A stretch of DNA of 64,000 nt, from contig JACQUW010000020.1 of assembly GCA_016210115.1 (NCBI GenBank), positions 62,001 to 126,000 of the forward strand, given 5' to 3'. The translations under genes and the position numbers were made by a program. The DNA comes from Deltaproteobacteria bacterium. Lineage in GTDB: Bacteria > Desulfobacterota > Binatia > UBA9968. Shown here piece after piece: positions 1-8,027 of this stretch (within the stretch, counting starts at the first letter, position 1; every line of letters starts with the position of its first letter). The notes below the pieces were generated by a model. The model ran no database searches, was not told where the DNA came from, and was given only the letters and a program-made list of their open reading frames with translations.

Positions 1-2
1 TG

Positions 3-197
3 ACCTATTCGCTAGGTCCGGAAAGCGTGATGATGCAGAACGCTCAGTTCGCCGGAAAAGTAAATTTGTCAGTCCGCCTCGACAAAGACGGCAATCCGAT
101 GACTAAAGGTCCCGGCGACCTGTTGGGAGATTACAAGAAGAATCCCGTTCAGGTAGGGTCACAAAAGATCGATGTCGTGATCGATCAGGCGATGTAA
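3..197 (+). CDS. CcmI/CycH-like cytochrome c biogenesis protein, C-terminal fragment
   Basis: The window opens inside a reading frame that ends at the TAA at 195-197, leaving 64 residues with no start in view. The peptide carries the pattern NLSVRLDKDGN followed by GPGDLLG, which is the signature of the periplasmic C-terminal domain of CcmI/CycH. That domain delivers apocytochrome c to the heme ligation complex. This is family knowledge applied to a short stretch, so the call is moderate. The gene converges on the TctC-like gene that ends at 273. A c-type cytochrome system would also suit the heme-binding chemoreceptor at 56274-58016. Confidence 0.55.
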   Translation, partial: TYSLGPESVMMQNAQFAGKVNLSVRLDKDGNPMTKGPGDLLGDYKKNPVQVGSQKIDVVIDQAM

Positions 198-272
198 GAC
201 GCTGCCGGCTATGGATCTGAAAACCGTTCTGCTCCTCGACATGCTAGCAGACGCAGAGAAGATTGGCGAGTT

Positions 273-1307
273 TTAATTCGGAACCAGAACGCTCTTCAGT
301 CTGGCCAGCATTGCAGGGTCAATTCTAAATAGCTCCGCAACCAACTTTTCCATTTCCTCCCCGGCCACCGGTTCGATATCGAGCCTGGCCTTCTTAGCTT
401 CAGCAAGAAACTCCGGATCCTTCAACGTATCCGCAAAAGCCTTGCGCAGAGTCTGCACGCGCTCTTTCGGCGTGCCGGGGGGCACAAAATACATCCGGGT
501 AATGGTCGCCGTATCATGAACTCCATATTTGAGCAGACGCCGCGCCTCGTCTGTTTTGGCATAATCGATCGCCAGCGGCACATTGGGCAGGTCCGGGTGC
601 TTGCGCGGCATCACCAGAACGACAACCGAAACGTCGCCCGACTCCAATCCCTTGCGCCACATCGTTTTTACAGACTCCCAGGCCCAACAGCCTCCCGCGA
701 GCTCACCTCCCTCCGCTGCAAGCTTGATGTCCGCCGTTCCTTTGTACGGCTCAACAACCTTAATCGGCAGCCGAAGCGCCGCCTGCACTGTCCTGGCCAC
801 ATCCGATGCAGTGCCCCCGGGTCCAACACCGCCCAATTTGACCGGCTCTTTAGCAGCAAACCATTTTTCCACACCGGTGATGCCGCTGCCCTTCGTCAAA
901 GCACATACAGGATTGTCGATGGCCGGAGCGCCGATATACTCGAACTTTCGGCCGTCGAAATTGGCTCCTTTGGCCCCCATGATCTGTTGTAGAATAAGAC
1001 CGCCGATGTTGTTGCCGATGGTCAGGCCGTCCGGCTTGGCCTGCTGGTACATGTAATTGGCATGGATGAACCCTCCGGCTCCCGTCATATTTTCCACAAT
1101 AATATTCGGATTGCCTGGAATGTGCCTTCCCATATATCGTGCAATCGCGCGGCTGTAAGTGTCAAAGCCGCCCCCAGCGGCAAATGCCACAATCATCCGG
1201 ACGGTCTTTCCCTTATAAATTGACTCCTGGGAAGGCACCTCTTGTGGGGCGAAAAAGAGACAAAAGCTAAGAAGACCCGATGCAACAATGCGACCGTTTC
1301 TGCGCAT
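273..1307 (-). CDS. TctC/Bug-type tricarboxylate transporter substrate-binding protein 1
   Basis: A 344-residue periplasmic solute-binding protein. I place the start at ATG 1307 because a GAGGGGAG Shine-Dalgarno sits just upstream; an in-frame TTG at 1334 lacks one. A signal peptide (positive MRRNGR, then a hydrophobic stretch) precedes the mature start near QESIYKGKTVR. The ligand loop AAGGGFDTYSRAIARYMG and the segment IIVENMTGAG are typical of the family, which captures small carboxylates for TctAB permeases. No TctA or TctB gene lies in the window, so the permease must be elsewhere. It is the last gene of the grd operon, 66 bases after grdA, and is closely related to the proteins at 11146-12165 and 12215-13249. 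Confidence 0.9.
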   Translation of the reverse strand: MRRNGRIVASGLLSFCLFFAPQEVPSQESIYKGKTVRMIVAFAAGGGFDTYSRAIARYMGRHIPGNPNIIVENMTGAGGFIHANYMYQQAKPDGLTIGNNIGGLILQQIMGAKGANFDGRKFEYIGAPAIDNPVCALTKGSGITGVEKWFAAKEPVKLGGVGPGGTASDVARTVQAALRLPIKVVEPYKGTADIKLAAEGGELAGGCWAWESVKTMWRKGLESGDVSVVVLVMPRKHPDLPNVPLAIDYAKTDEARRLLKYGVHDTATITRMYFVPPGTPKERVQTLRKAFADTLKDPEFLAEAKKARLDIEPVAGEEMEKLVAELFRIDPAMLARLKSVLVPN

Positions 1308-1373
1308 GGACTCCCCTCGCAGTCTTCGATTCAACTGGTGATTTTAGGAAATTTCAGTACCGTTCCCTGACGT

Positions 1374-1856
1374 CTATTGAGATTGTTCTCCCCTCGCCTT
1401 CCTTAAGGCCTCCACAATCGTGTCTGCCTCAAGACCGAGCTCCAGGGTTTCAATTAGCTCACCGTAACGTTCAGGATTGATCAGAGATTTCACCTCCGGC
1501 TCGAATACGTGAAAAGTTCTCAACCCGAGCTCCACGCCTGCAAGAGGGCCGGCATACGTGGGATCTCCCTTCGTCACGGTTTCGAACTGGATTAGACTGC
1601 TATCCACATTCGGCGCTCCCAGAATGACCACTACGTCATCTCTGCCGTACTGCTCCGCCAGCTCTTTGATTCGACCTTGAACCTCAAGGTCCACAGCGCC
1701 AGCGGCCGTTCAGACAAAACATTGGGTAGAAGAGAAAACCACCTCCCCTCCCAGACCCTCCAACACCTGCTCAATAGTGTGAGCCGGAACTCCGTCCCGC
1801 TCACCGAGTATCGTTATCTTTTTTCCTCGCAGATCGAAACTGGCCAGATCTCCCAA
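1374..1856 (-). CDS. grdA: Glycine/sarcosine/betaine reductase selenoprotein A (GrdA), Sec49
   Basis: A 160-residue selenoprotein with one in-frame UGA at 1710-1712. The flanking residues read TQCFV-Sec-TAAGAVDLE, the canonical CxxU redox site of GrdA. The downstream part contains DVVVILGAP, TVTKGDPTYAGPLAGVELGL and FHVFEPEVKS, all GrdA hallmarks. The start is TTG 1856, preceded by GGGAGG at 6-base spacing, giving an N-terminus of MGDLASFDLRGKKITILGERDG and the usual family length of about 157. GrdA carries the carboxymethyl-selenocysteine intermediate between the substrate-activating B component and the thioester-forming C component. It lies 26 bases after grdC. Conventional calling that treats UGA as stop would see only the last 106 residues. 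Confidence 0.93.
1673..1691 (-). promoter_or_regulatory. Candidate bacterial SECIS hairpin of grdA
   Basis: On the minus strand the RNA reads GACCUUG, then loop AGGUU, then CAAGGUC: a perfect 7-bp stem whose loop starts 26 bases after the UGA. The AGGU loop resembles the E. coli fdhF SECIS loop, and the distance lies within the range known for bacterial SECIS elements. It overlaps the codons for DLEVQGR. No bulged U was identified, so this is a prediction. Confidence 0.6.
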
Positions 1857-1882
1857 AGCACACCTCCCATATTAGTTGTTAT

Positions 1883-3319
1883 CTAAGAATGACGCTCCAA
1901 CAATACCGACATGCCATCGCTCAACTGACTCATTTGTCCAAGGAAAAGGCTGGCGCGGGCAAAGAGAAGACAGCGACCGAGCTCTCCGTTCTTGAGACCA
2001 CGCACGGCGTGCGGAACATAGGCTAAAGCCGAGGCAATGTGCCCCTGTGTGGGAGCATATCCGGGGACGCCCTTTTGCCTCATAAACCCGCCGATCTCCG
2101 CCCGGCTGATTTTACCGCACGATGCCAGCACCGCCGCCAGCATGCGGTAGTTCCGCTCTGCGATATCGCCTCCATTGGCGGGAAGCGTGATCTCGGGATT
2201 GTGCAGCTCCGTTACGAATTTGTCTATCGTACTCACGTCTAAGTGCAGCCGCTCCATCGGCTCGATGACCAGCGCGCGCAGCTGCTGATCCAGGGCGGCC
2301 CCGGCGCGAACCGGATGTCGTCCCACTCCCGCCAAATTTACGACCGGGCTTCTGCCGTCGTCGCGCCCGACCCAGACAGCCACCGCGGCCTGAACATCTT
2401 CCAGCACCGGAAGCCGTTTTTCGAGGTGGTAAAGAAATTTCATTCCCAGTTTCGGAAGAGAAGACCCTCCCACGACGATGACATTCTCAAACACACCGCT
2501 CTGAATTAGTGCGGCGGCCATAACGATGGCCGGGATCGGGGCGGCGCAAAAATCCTTGATATCCGCGCCCGAAGCCTGATCACAACCCGCAAACTCGGCA
2601 ACAACTTTTGCCAGATTGCCGCCACCTCGTTGATAGCGATCGCCGATCGCTTCTTCGGAACAGCTCAGCACAAAATCGACGCTGCCCGGTTGGAGCTCGG
2701 CGTTCTGGACGAAAAGCCGGCGAACCGCCACGGCGGCAGAGACCTTGGCGCAAAGATTCTCCAACAGAATCGGCGCGGTAAGGGACTCATCCTCCGCATG
2801 GCCGTGTTGAATAAAAGCGACCGGCTCTCGACCAACGAAAAGAGGCAGTCCGTTGCCCTTTTCAATCTCCGCGAGAAGCTGGCCCGCCGTCCACAACGTC
2901 GGCGCGCCGCGAACCAGAGGCGCCAGCAAAGGAGACGCTTCGACCCCTGTCTTAATAGATTCCCAAAACTTGTCCAGCAGACACACATGCTTAAAAACAT
3001 CGGCCAGCGCGAGAAGAGCCAAAAAAGCCTCTTCGGGTATAATTTCACCAAACACCGGTAGTTCATTGCCGTTAAGAGGCGGCTGATTGAACCACGGCTT
3101 ATCAATCTGCAAGAGTGTCTCAGGCGGATATTTTCCGAGAAAGATTTGATTCGGAAGATAGTTCTCCGCCTGTTCGAATTTTCGCAGCGCAGTTCCCAGT
3201 TCTCCCAGTCGAGAAGGTCGCGCGGCGATTTCTCTCGATGGCTTCGAGCCATAACGGACCAGCCCGGGCGTGTGAATCAGGGCACTGGCTCCCTCTTTGA
3301 TGACAGGTCTCAAGTTCAT
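1883..3319 (-). CDS. grdC: Glycine reductase complex component C, beta subunit (GrdC)
   Basis: 478 residues, matching GrdC, a FabH/thiolase-fold protein of about 510 residues that works with GrdD to convert the carboxymethyl-selenoether of GrdA into an acetyl thioester. The N-terminal block PGLVRYGSKPSREI and the later motifs PLFVGREPVAFIQHG, DFVLSCSEEAIGDRYQRGGG and APTQGHIASALAYVPHAV are characteristic. The gene follows grdE with a 6-base gap and precedes grdA, so it is part of the operon. No strong Shine-Dalgarno is visible, which suggests coupling to grdE. GrdD, the usual partner, is absent from this operon and from the window, so the fate of the acyl group is open. Confidence 0.88.
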   Translation of the reverse strand: MNLRPVIKEGASALIHTPGLVRYGSKPSREIAARPSRLGELGTALRKFEQAENYLPNQIFLGKYPPETLLQIDKPWFNQPPLNGNELPVFGEIIPEEAFLALLALADVFKHVCLLDKFWESIKTGVEASPLLAPLVRGAPTLWTAGQLLAEIEKGNGLPLFVGREPVAFIQHGHAEDESLTAPILLENLCAKVSAAVAVRRLFVQNAELQPGSVDFVLSCSEEAIGDRYQRGGGNLAKVVAEFAGCDQASGADIKDFCAAPIPAIVMAAALIQSGVFENVIVVGGSSLPKLGMKFLYHLEKRLPVLEDVQAAVAVWVGRDDGRSPVVNLAGVGRHPVRAGAALDQQLRALVIEPMERLHLDVSTIDKFVTELHNPEITLPANGGDIAERNYRMLAAVLASCGKISRAEIGGFMRQKGVPGYAPTQGHIASALAYVPHAVRGLKNGELGRCLLFARASLFLGQMSQLSDGMSVLLERHS

Positions 3320-3325
3320 AATCGT

Positions 3326-4642
3326 TTAGTAAGCGTTACACGTCCAGGAGAGCCGCCCCCAATTATCTACCCCGCCGATAACCATATCTCGCGCGTCCAG
3401 CGTCAGCGGGCCCAACGCCCGTGCAACCGGGGCTCCGGGATAGCTGAGAATTTGGATTTCGTCATAAGGGCCTACCACTCGTTCGGGTGGGGGTAATTCG
3501 AGCCAGCGGTCTCTTGTGCCGGTGCCCACGACTGCATCAGCCTCTGGAACATAAAAGAGGAGCGGCGAGTCAATCCCATCCTTACCGCCATACTCATAAG
3601 TAACGAGGACCGTTTTGATCCCGCGCTGTTCGCAGGCTCGAATTGTTAGCATGACATCGACAAACGCATTGCCCGATCCCAACCAGGCAACCAGCGCAGC
3701 ATCCGCTGCAAAGGTCGTCGCGAGTTGAGCGGCGTTTTGGGCGATAACCTCCTTGCCCTGAAAAGTCTCATAGCGAATCCGCTGCAGGACCATTCCGCTG
3801 AAGTTCAGCCGCTTGCCATGCTCGTGATAAAGTCCGAGAACCAGCGGATGGTTTTGCCAGTCCCAGCTATTCGGGAAATAGCCGATCCCGCGCGTGGTAT
3901 TGACGGTAATGGCTCCGTCCAGAAGCTCGTTAGGATGGATCACGGTCGCCAGAGATTCTCGAATCGGAAGGCCGTAGTAACTTACTCCTGAATGAACATG
4001 ATGACTATCGGTAAGACAGCCCTGAATAAGAACGATTCTGGGTAGTCCTGAGTCGGTCGCATCGAGATCATAAGTTACGGCGCGAGGAGCATTGAGACCG
4101 ATCGTGGCCTCTGCCAGTCTCACCGCGGCGCCGCAATGCGCCTGCTGTATCGCTGTATGGGCTTCGATGTCGGAAAGTCCTTTTGCCAGACGAAGAACCA
4201 TTACAACGTTGATCAGAGAGCTATAGCGTGATGCCTCCGCCCCCGGGCCCCACATGTCGAGAATCGCGCTTCGCTGGACACCCAGGCCAGCTCTGATCGT
4301 TCCTTCATATTCGGCTGCAGCAACAACGCCCATTCCCGACAACCGGTGAGTTCTACCTCTTCCCACCGGCTCGACGGGACCGAGGACGCCGGGGAAAACC
4401 TGCCCGTTGCCCGAGACTTTGACTCTGGGCTCCAGAACGTCTCGGATGCCGGTGATCCGAACCCTTTCTCCCGGATGGACGATTTCAATCGCTGCGCTTT
4501 GAATTCGATTATCACGAAGAGCAAGATCAACCAGCTCTTCGCGGTTCACCTCCAGAGTTCCGGAATTATACCGCGTGTTCGTACCCGGCCGGATCTGAGC
4601 GACCGGGAACTCGGCCATTTCAAGACGCATGTCTTCGCTCAA
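3326..4642 (-). CDS. grdE: Glycine/betaine reductase component B, GrdE-like proprotein
   Basis: 438 residues with the GrdE pattern: LEVNREELVDLALRD, RITGIRDVLEPRVKVSGNG, HPNELLDGAI, WQNHPLVLGLYHEHGK and LVTYEYGGKDG. In known systems GrdE is cleaved at a cysteine to give a pyruvoyl-bearing subunit that binds the amine substrate. As I recall it, that cysteine follows the HPNE..DGA block within a DNCVTAC-type stretch. Here the stretch reads AITVNTTRGIGYFPN, without cysteine; the nearest cysteine is residue 209. The start is TTG 4642, overlapping the grdB stop as TTGA, or ATG 4630. If cleavage is lost, the protein must bind substrate differently. Confidence 0.85.
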   Translation of the reverse strand: MSEDMRLEMAEFPVAQIRPGTNTRYNSGTLEVNREELVDLALRDNRIQSAAIEIVHPGERVRITGIRDVLEPRVKVSGNGQVFPGVLGPVEPVGRGRTHRLSGMGVVAAAEYEGTIRAGLGVQRSAILDMWGPGAEASRYSSLINVVMVLRLAKGLSDIEAHTAIQQAHCGAAVRLAEATIGLNAPRAVTYDLDATDSGLPRIVLIQGCLTDSHHVHSGVSYYGLPIRESLATVIHPNELLDGAITVNTTRGIGYFPNSWDWQNHPLVLGLYHEHGKRLNFSGMVLQRIRYETFQGKEVIAQNAAQLATTFAADAALVAWLGSGNAFVDVMLTIRACEQRGIKTVLVTYEYGGKDGIDSPLLFYVPEADAVVGTGTRDRWLELPPPERVVGPYDEIQILSYPGAPVARALGPLTLDARDMVIGGVDNWGRLSWTCNAY

Positions 4643-5979
4643 CCGCTAACGGCCATGTTGGGGGAAAAGAGTGTCGGCTCATGGACGTCCGATTGCAGTG
4701 CTTTCAATGCTGTTTGAACAATTTCCACGCGAAGCCTTGCATCGATCTCCCGCGGCAGGCTCGGATCGCCACACGGGTGGGGGATGCTTACGCCTTTGAC
4801 GATGCGGCTCGCGCCCACCTGCTCCGCAACCGGATACATCGCGCTGATGAGCGCCACCGGCAAACCAGCCTTATCGAGTTCCTTGCTAATCACAGCACCG
4901 CTGCGACTGCAGGTCCCTCAGGTGGCCACCAGGAGAACTCCGTCAATTCCCGATGCCTTCATATCTGCAGCGATCTCCTGCCCGATGCGCTTCATAACTG
5001 ACGGTGAGCCTTGATTGCCCGGCACAACATAGTAAGCGGGATACAGTTTTCCCCTTCCAATGATCCCTTCGGCTTCGAGCGCCCGCACGGCATCTAGCGG
5101 CACCCCGTAGTGTGGATTCTGGTTCATGTAAGTGACATTGTATCCGCCGTGGATCGCCTCCCATTGGCCGGGTTCCAACGACTTAACCTCGGCAATGTTA
5201 TACTTTTTCCAATGTGTATTTCTGTAGGTTTTAAAGCCATCCGGATTGCCCCACGGGACAACGCCACTTGTTGTAACGATTGCTAAAGTTTTATCGACCA
5301 GGTGTTTCAAAGCTGACGCAGGCGGTGCCTGATCCCAGATTTCCATGGGGACTTCGGTAACAAAAGGCTCGTTGTGGACTTTCTTAAGAAGCATCTCAAT
5401 GGCACGTTCGACTCCGGGGCGATCGGTTTTTTCTAAACGCCTGATGCCGCGCGAAATGTATCCTTCTTCCGCGGCAGGGCCGATCTTTTCTCCACTGGCC
5501 AACCGGCAGGCGAAGCGCGCGAGTGAGGCAAGAGCTTGCGTCATTCCTGCGGCTGTTTCCGCAGACGGGAGCAGGAAGAGCTTGAGGTTCTGGTAATCTC
5601 TGTAGTTCGCAACTGCCGGATTATCAGTATGCATGGCGGTAACACAGGGAATTTGCAGCTTATCGGCTATGGAACGACCAATCTCGACGCAACCAAGACC
5701 GTACCTTCCCGAGTTGAACGCCGGGCCGGCGACCACCACATCGGGACGATGCGATCTCACCGCCGCGAGAATTGCGGCTTCGGCTTCCTGCGTGTGTTCA
5801 TGGAAATAGTTGTCGCCGTAGTAAACAGTGGCCACAATCTTTCCTCTTTCACCAAGCTGGGCCTCCAGGCCCCGAGCCGCGCCAGACACCCCCTCGAGAA
5901 CTCCCACAGGAACATCCGCCTTCTCCTCGCCGCCCAGTCCCGCAAAAAACTGATTAATGATGTGGACGATAGTCACCAT
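4639..5979 (-). CDS. grdB: Glycine/sarcosine/betaine reductase selenoprotein B (GrdB), Sec354
   Basis: 446 residues with an in-frame UGA at 4918-4920 encoding Sec354. The N-terminus VHIINQFFAGLGGEEKAD, the block VVVAGPAFNSGRYGLGC and the Sec site LLVAT-Sec-GTCSRSGAV match GrdB, the substrate-specific selenoprotein that takes up the amine as a Schiff base with GrdE and passes the two-carbon unit to GrdA. The tail after the UGA (PVAEQVGASRIVKGVSIPHP, GDPSLPREID) is also typical. As I recall it, canonical GrdB has TRCG after U-G-T-C; here it is SRSG. An AAGGAGG Shine-Dalgarno precedes ATG 5979. It is preceded at 30 bases by an NMT1-like binding protein and overlaps grdE, so transport and reduction are probably linked. 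Confidence 0.92.
4888..4908 (-). promoter_or_regulatory. Candidate bacterial SECIS hairpin of grdB
   Basis: The minus-strand RNA AGUCGCAGC-GGU-GCUGUGAUU folds into a 9-bp stem that includes two G-U pairs, with a GGU loop beginning 18 bases after the UGA at 4918-4920. Distance and G/U loop content suit a bacterial SECIS. Opening the top C-G pair would give a CGGUG loop. This is a prediction from base pairing only. Confidence 0.55.
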
Positions 5980-6009
5980 GAGCCCACCTCCTTCTGGATT
6001 CTGGCCGAA

Positions 6010-7071
6010 TTAAAGAACCCTCTCCTTTTCCAATTTCCTCACAATCCTGTCATCAATAACGTCCTCGGCTCTAAGGCGGCCGATCTTGTCGTTTGTACCG
6101 CCCAAAAGCCGGATGGTGTTACGAATCCCTTCAATGTTCGGATTGAGTCGTTTTTCATAAAGGCCTTTCACTCTCTCATAACCATCCGCTGCTTCTTCCA
6201 GTCGCGACAGGTGAAGCCCTTTGGCCAGACTTCTCACGACAGCGCCCTTATTTTTTGGATCCTGGATAAAGCTGATCGCCTCGGCTAAAGCCCTGAGGCT
6301 TCGCTCAATGATCTCGGGGGAACTCTCAATGATGCTGCGGCGGGCCAGAAGAGCTGTCCCCTGATAAGGGATTCCCAATTCAGCCAGATCAGCCAGGATG
6401 CGAAAACCTTGAGATCTTAGGGCGGAAGCGAAGGCATAACCTAACTGGGTCGCGTCGATGGTTCCGGAGGTGAGCGCCTGCGCGCGCACGGATTCATTCC
6501 CCAACGCTCTCACACTGATCCCGTCTCGCTTCGCATCCAGACCCCAATGCTCTAAGGCCAGCATGGTAAAAACCCAATTGCCACCCCCTATGCTCGTCAC
6601 CGCGATCTTCTTGCCTTTCAGGTCTGGCGGGCTTTTGATCTGCGGGGAAGCTACGAATAAGCCGGTCAGCTTATTGACCAGCCCCGCGACAAAGGCAACG
6701 TCGCCTCCCCCCGCAATGGCGCCCAGAATAGCGCCTGAAGCCGATCCGGTGTTCAGATGGGAATCTCCCCTCGACAGCGACGACAAAGCCACCGAGCCGC
6801 TTCCGACATATACCAGTTGAACATCCAGACCCTGCCTTCGGAAAAATCCCTGATCCTGAGCCACAAAGAGAACTGTCTCCCGTTCACTGAAACTGGCGAA
6901 CGTGATGACGACCCGCGGGAAGGCAGTGGCGCCATATGAGCCGTTCGCGCCGAAACATAGAAACACCACACAAGCGGCAAAAAAAGAACCATGCTGTTTC
7001 CGCACTTGATTCGTCCTCGCGCTTCTGATCTTGCTGAACGATTGAATGAACTTCCCGAAAGGAGCGCCCAT
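6010..7071 (-). CDS. NMT1/THI5-like ABC transporter substrate-binding protein
   Basis: 353 residues with an N-terminal membrane signal (FFAACVVFLCFGANGSYGATA) followed by a type II periplasmic binding fold. Markers are FLVAQDQGFFRRQGLDVQLV-type spacing, the block GSVALSSLSRGDSHLNTGSA, and DLKGKKIAVTSIGGG. The family binds thiamine precursors, taurine-like sulfonates, nitrate and other small molecules for ABC importers; the ligand cannot be read here. It is the first gene of the operon that continues into grdB 30 bases later, so its ligand may be the substrate of the Grd reductase. The start ATG 7071 follows AAAAGGCGG; the cytoplasmic stretch before the signal helix is long, so a later start is possible. 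Confidence 0.85.
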   Translation of the reverse strand: MGAPFGKFIQSFSKIRSARTNQVRKQHGSFFAACVVFLCFGANGSYGATAFPRVVITFASFSERETVLFVAQDQGFFRRQGLDVQLVYVGSGSVALSSLSRGDSHLNTGSASGAILGAIAGGGDVAFVAGLVNKLTGLFVASPQIKSPPDLKGKKIAVTSIGGGNWVFTMLALEHWGLDAKRDGISVRALGNESVRAQALTSGTIDATQLGYAFASALRSQGFRILADLAELGIPYQGTALLARRSIIESSPEIIERSLRALAEAISFIQDPKNKGAVVRSLAKGLHLSRLEEAADGYERVKGLYEKRLNPNIEGIRNTIRLLGGTNDKIGRLRAEDVIDDRIVRKLEKERVL

Positions 7072-7262
7072 CCGCCTTTTCTCAAGAAGAATCTAGTCGA
7101 CTTCTAAAGCTTTTGTCAAACGAATCGAACCCGGCCGGCTCAGGCGTGACCCCCTCCAGATAAAATGAGGTAGATTTGACACAAAAGCTGGCTATCAGAT
7201 ATTCTGTGCCACAAAACGGGTTGGCTTTCAGCCCGTTCTTCCGGTCGCTGCTCGAGGCGTTG

Positions 7263-8027
7263 ATGATCCACGGTAAGCGGGTTGTTGTGGTGCTCCCTGC
7301 CTATAACGCCGCGCGCACACTTCGACAAACGATTGATGAGATTCCCGCGGGATTTATCGACCGGCTGATTCTCGTGGACGACGGCAGTTCGGATCGGACA
7401 GCGCAGTTATCACGAAAACTCGGATTGCGCACGATCAGGCACGACACCAACCGGGGCTACGGCGCAAATCAAAAGACCTGCTACCGGGAAGCTCTCGAGG
7501 ATGGCGCCGATGTCGTCATTATGCTCCATCCCGATTACCAGTACAGTCCGCGGCTGACGGTTGCCATGGCGTCTCTGATTGCCCTGGAGCAGTACGATGT
7601 CGTCCTCGGGTCGCGCATCCTTTCGTCCGGCGCCCTCAGAGGAGGCATGCCAGTCTACAAATACGTATCGAATCGAATCCTAACGCTCGTACAGAACCTT
7701 TTGCTCCGGGAGAAGCTGTCGGAGTATCACACCGGATATCGGGCATTCTCACGCAGGGTCCTTGAAGCCCTTCCGCTTATGGCAAATTCAGACGATTTCG
7801 TTTTCGACAACCAAATGCTCGCGCAGGTGATCTATTTCGGGTTTCGTGTCGGTGAGATCTCATGCCCCGCGAACTACTTTTCCGAGGCCTCTTCAATTAA
7901 CTTTCGCCGCAGCGTGAAATACGGAGTGGGTGTCCTGCAGGTATCGCTATTGTTTCGGCTCAACAGGTGGCGCTGGATCCGCAGCCCGATTTTCAATTCA
8001 CAAGGGCCCAGACTTCCCAGCGGATGA
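7263..8027 (+). CDS. GT2-family glycosyltransferase (dolichol-phosphate-mannose synthase-like)
   Basis: A 254-residue family 2 glycosyltransferase. It begins [16 protein letters not shown], has the nucleotide-binding [14 protein letters not shown] and the metal-site region [12 protein letters not shown], then [15 protein letters not shown], where polyprenyl-phosphate sugar synthases usually have their conserved loop. I choose ATG 7263 because GAGG lies 5 bases upstream and the protein then begins at the first Rossmann strand; an upstream TTG at 7176 adds 29 unlikely residues. It is divergent from the NMT1/grd operon. The next gene starts within its stop codon as ATGA, so the two were probably co-translated to supply and use a lipid-linked sugar. 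Confidence 0.85.
   Translation: MIHGKRVVVVLPAYNAARTLRQTIDEIPAGFIDRLILVDDGSSDRTAQLSRKLGLRTIRHDTNRGYGANQKTCYREALEDGADVVIMLHPDYQYSPRLTVAMASLIALEQYDVVLGSRILSSGALRGGMPVYKYVSNRILTLVQNLLLREKLSEYHTGYRAFSRRVLEALPLMANSDDFVFDNQMLAQVIYFGFRVGEISCPANYFSEASSINFRRSVKYGVGVLQVSLLFRLNRWRWIRSPIFNSQGPRLPSG

Noticed and set aside
211-276. 21-codon frame MDLKTVLLLDMLADAEKIGE
   Set aside because: No ribosome site, no homology that I recognise, and it runs into the convergent TctC-like gene.
516-1056. Two long plus-strand frames across the first TctC-like gene
   Set aside because: They are antisense to a clear binding-protein gene and their products are low-complexity, arginine- and proline-rich.
4918-4920. Apparent stop splitting grdB into a 353-residue and an 84-residue gene
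   Set aside because: The UGA falls exactly at the GrdB selenocysteine site and both halves match one protein, so it is read as Sec, not as a nonsense mutation.
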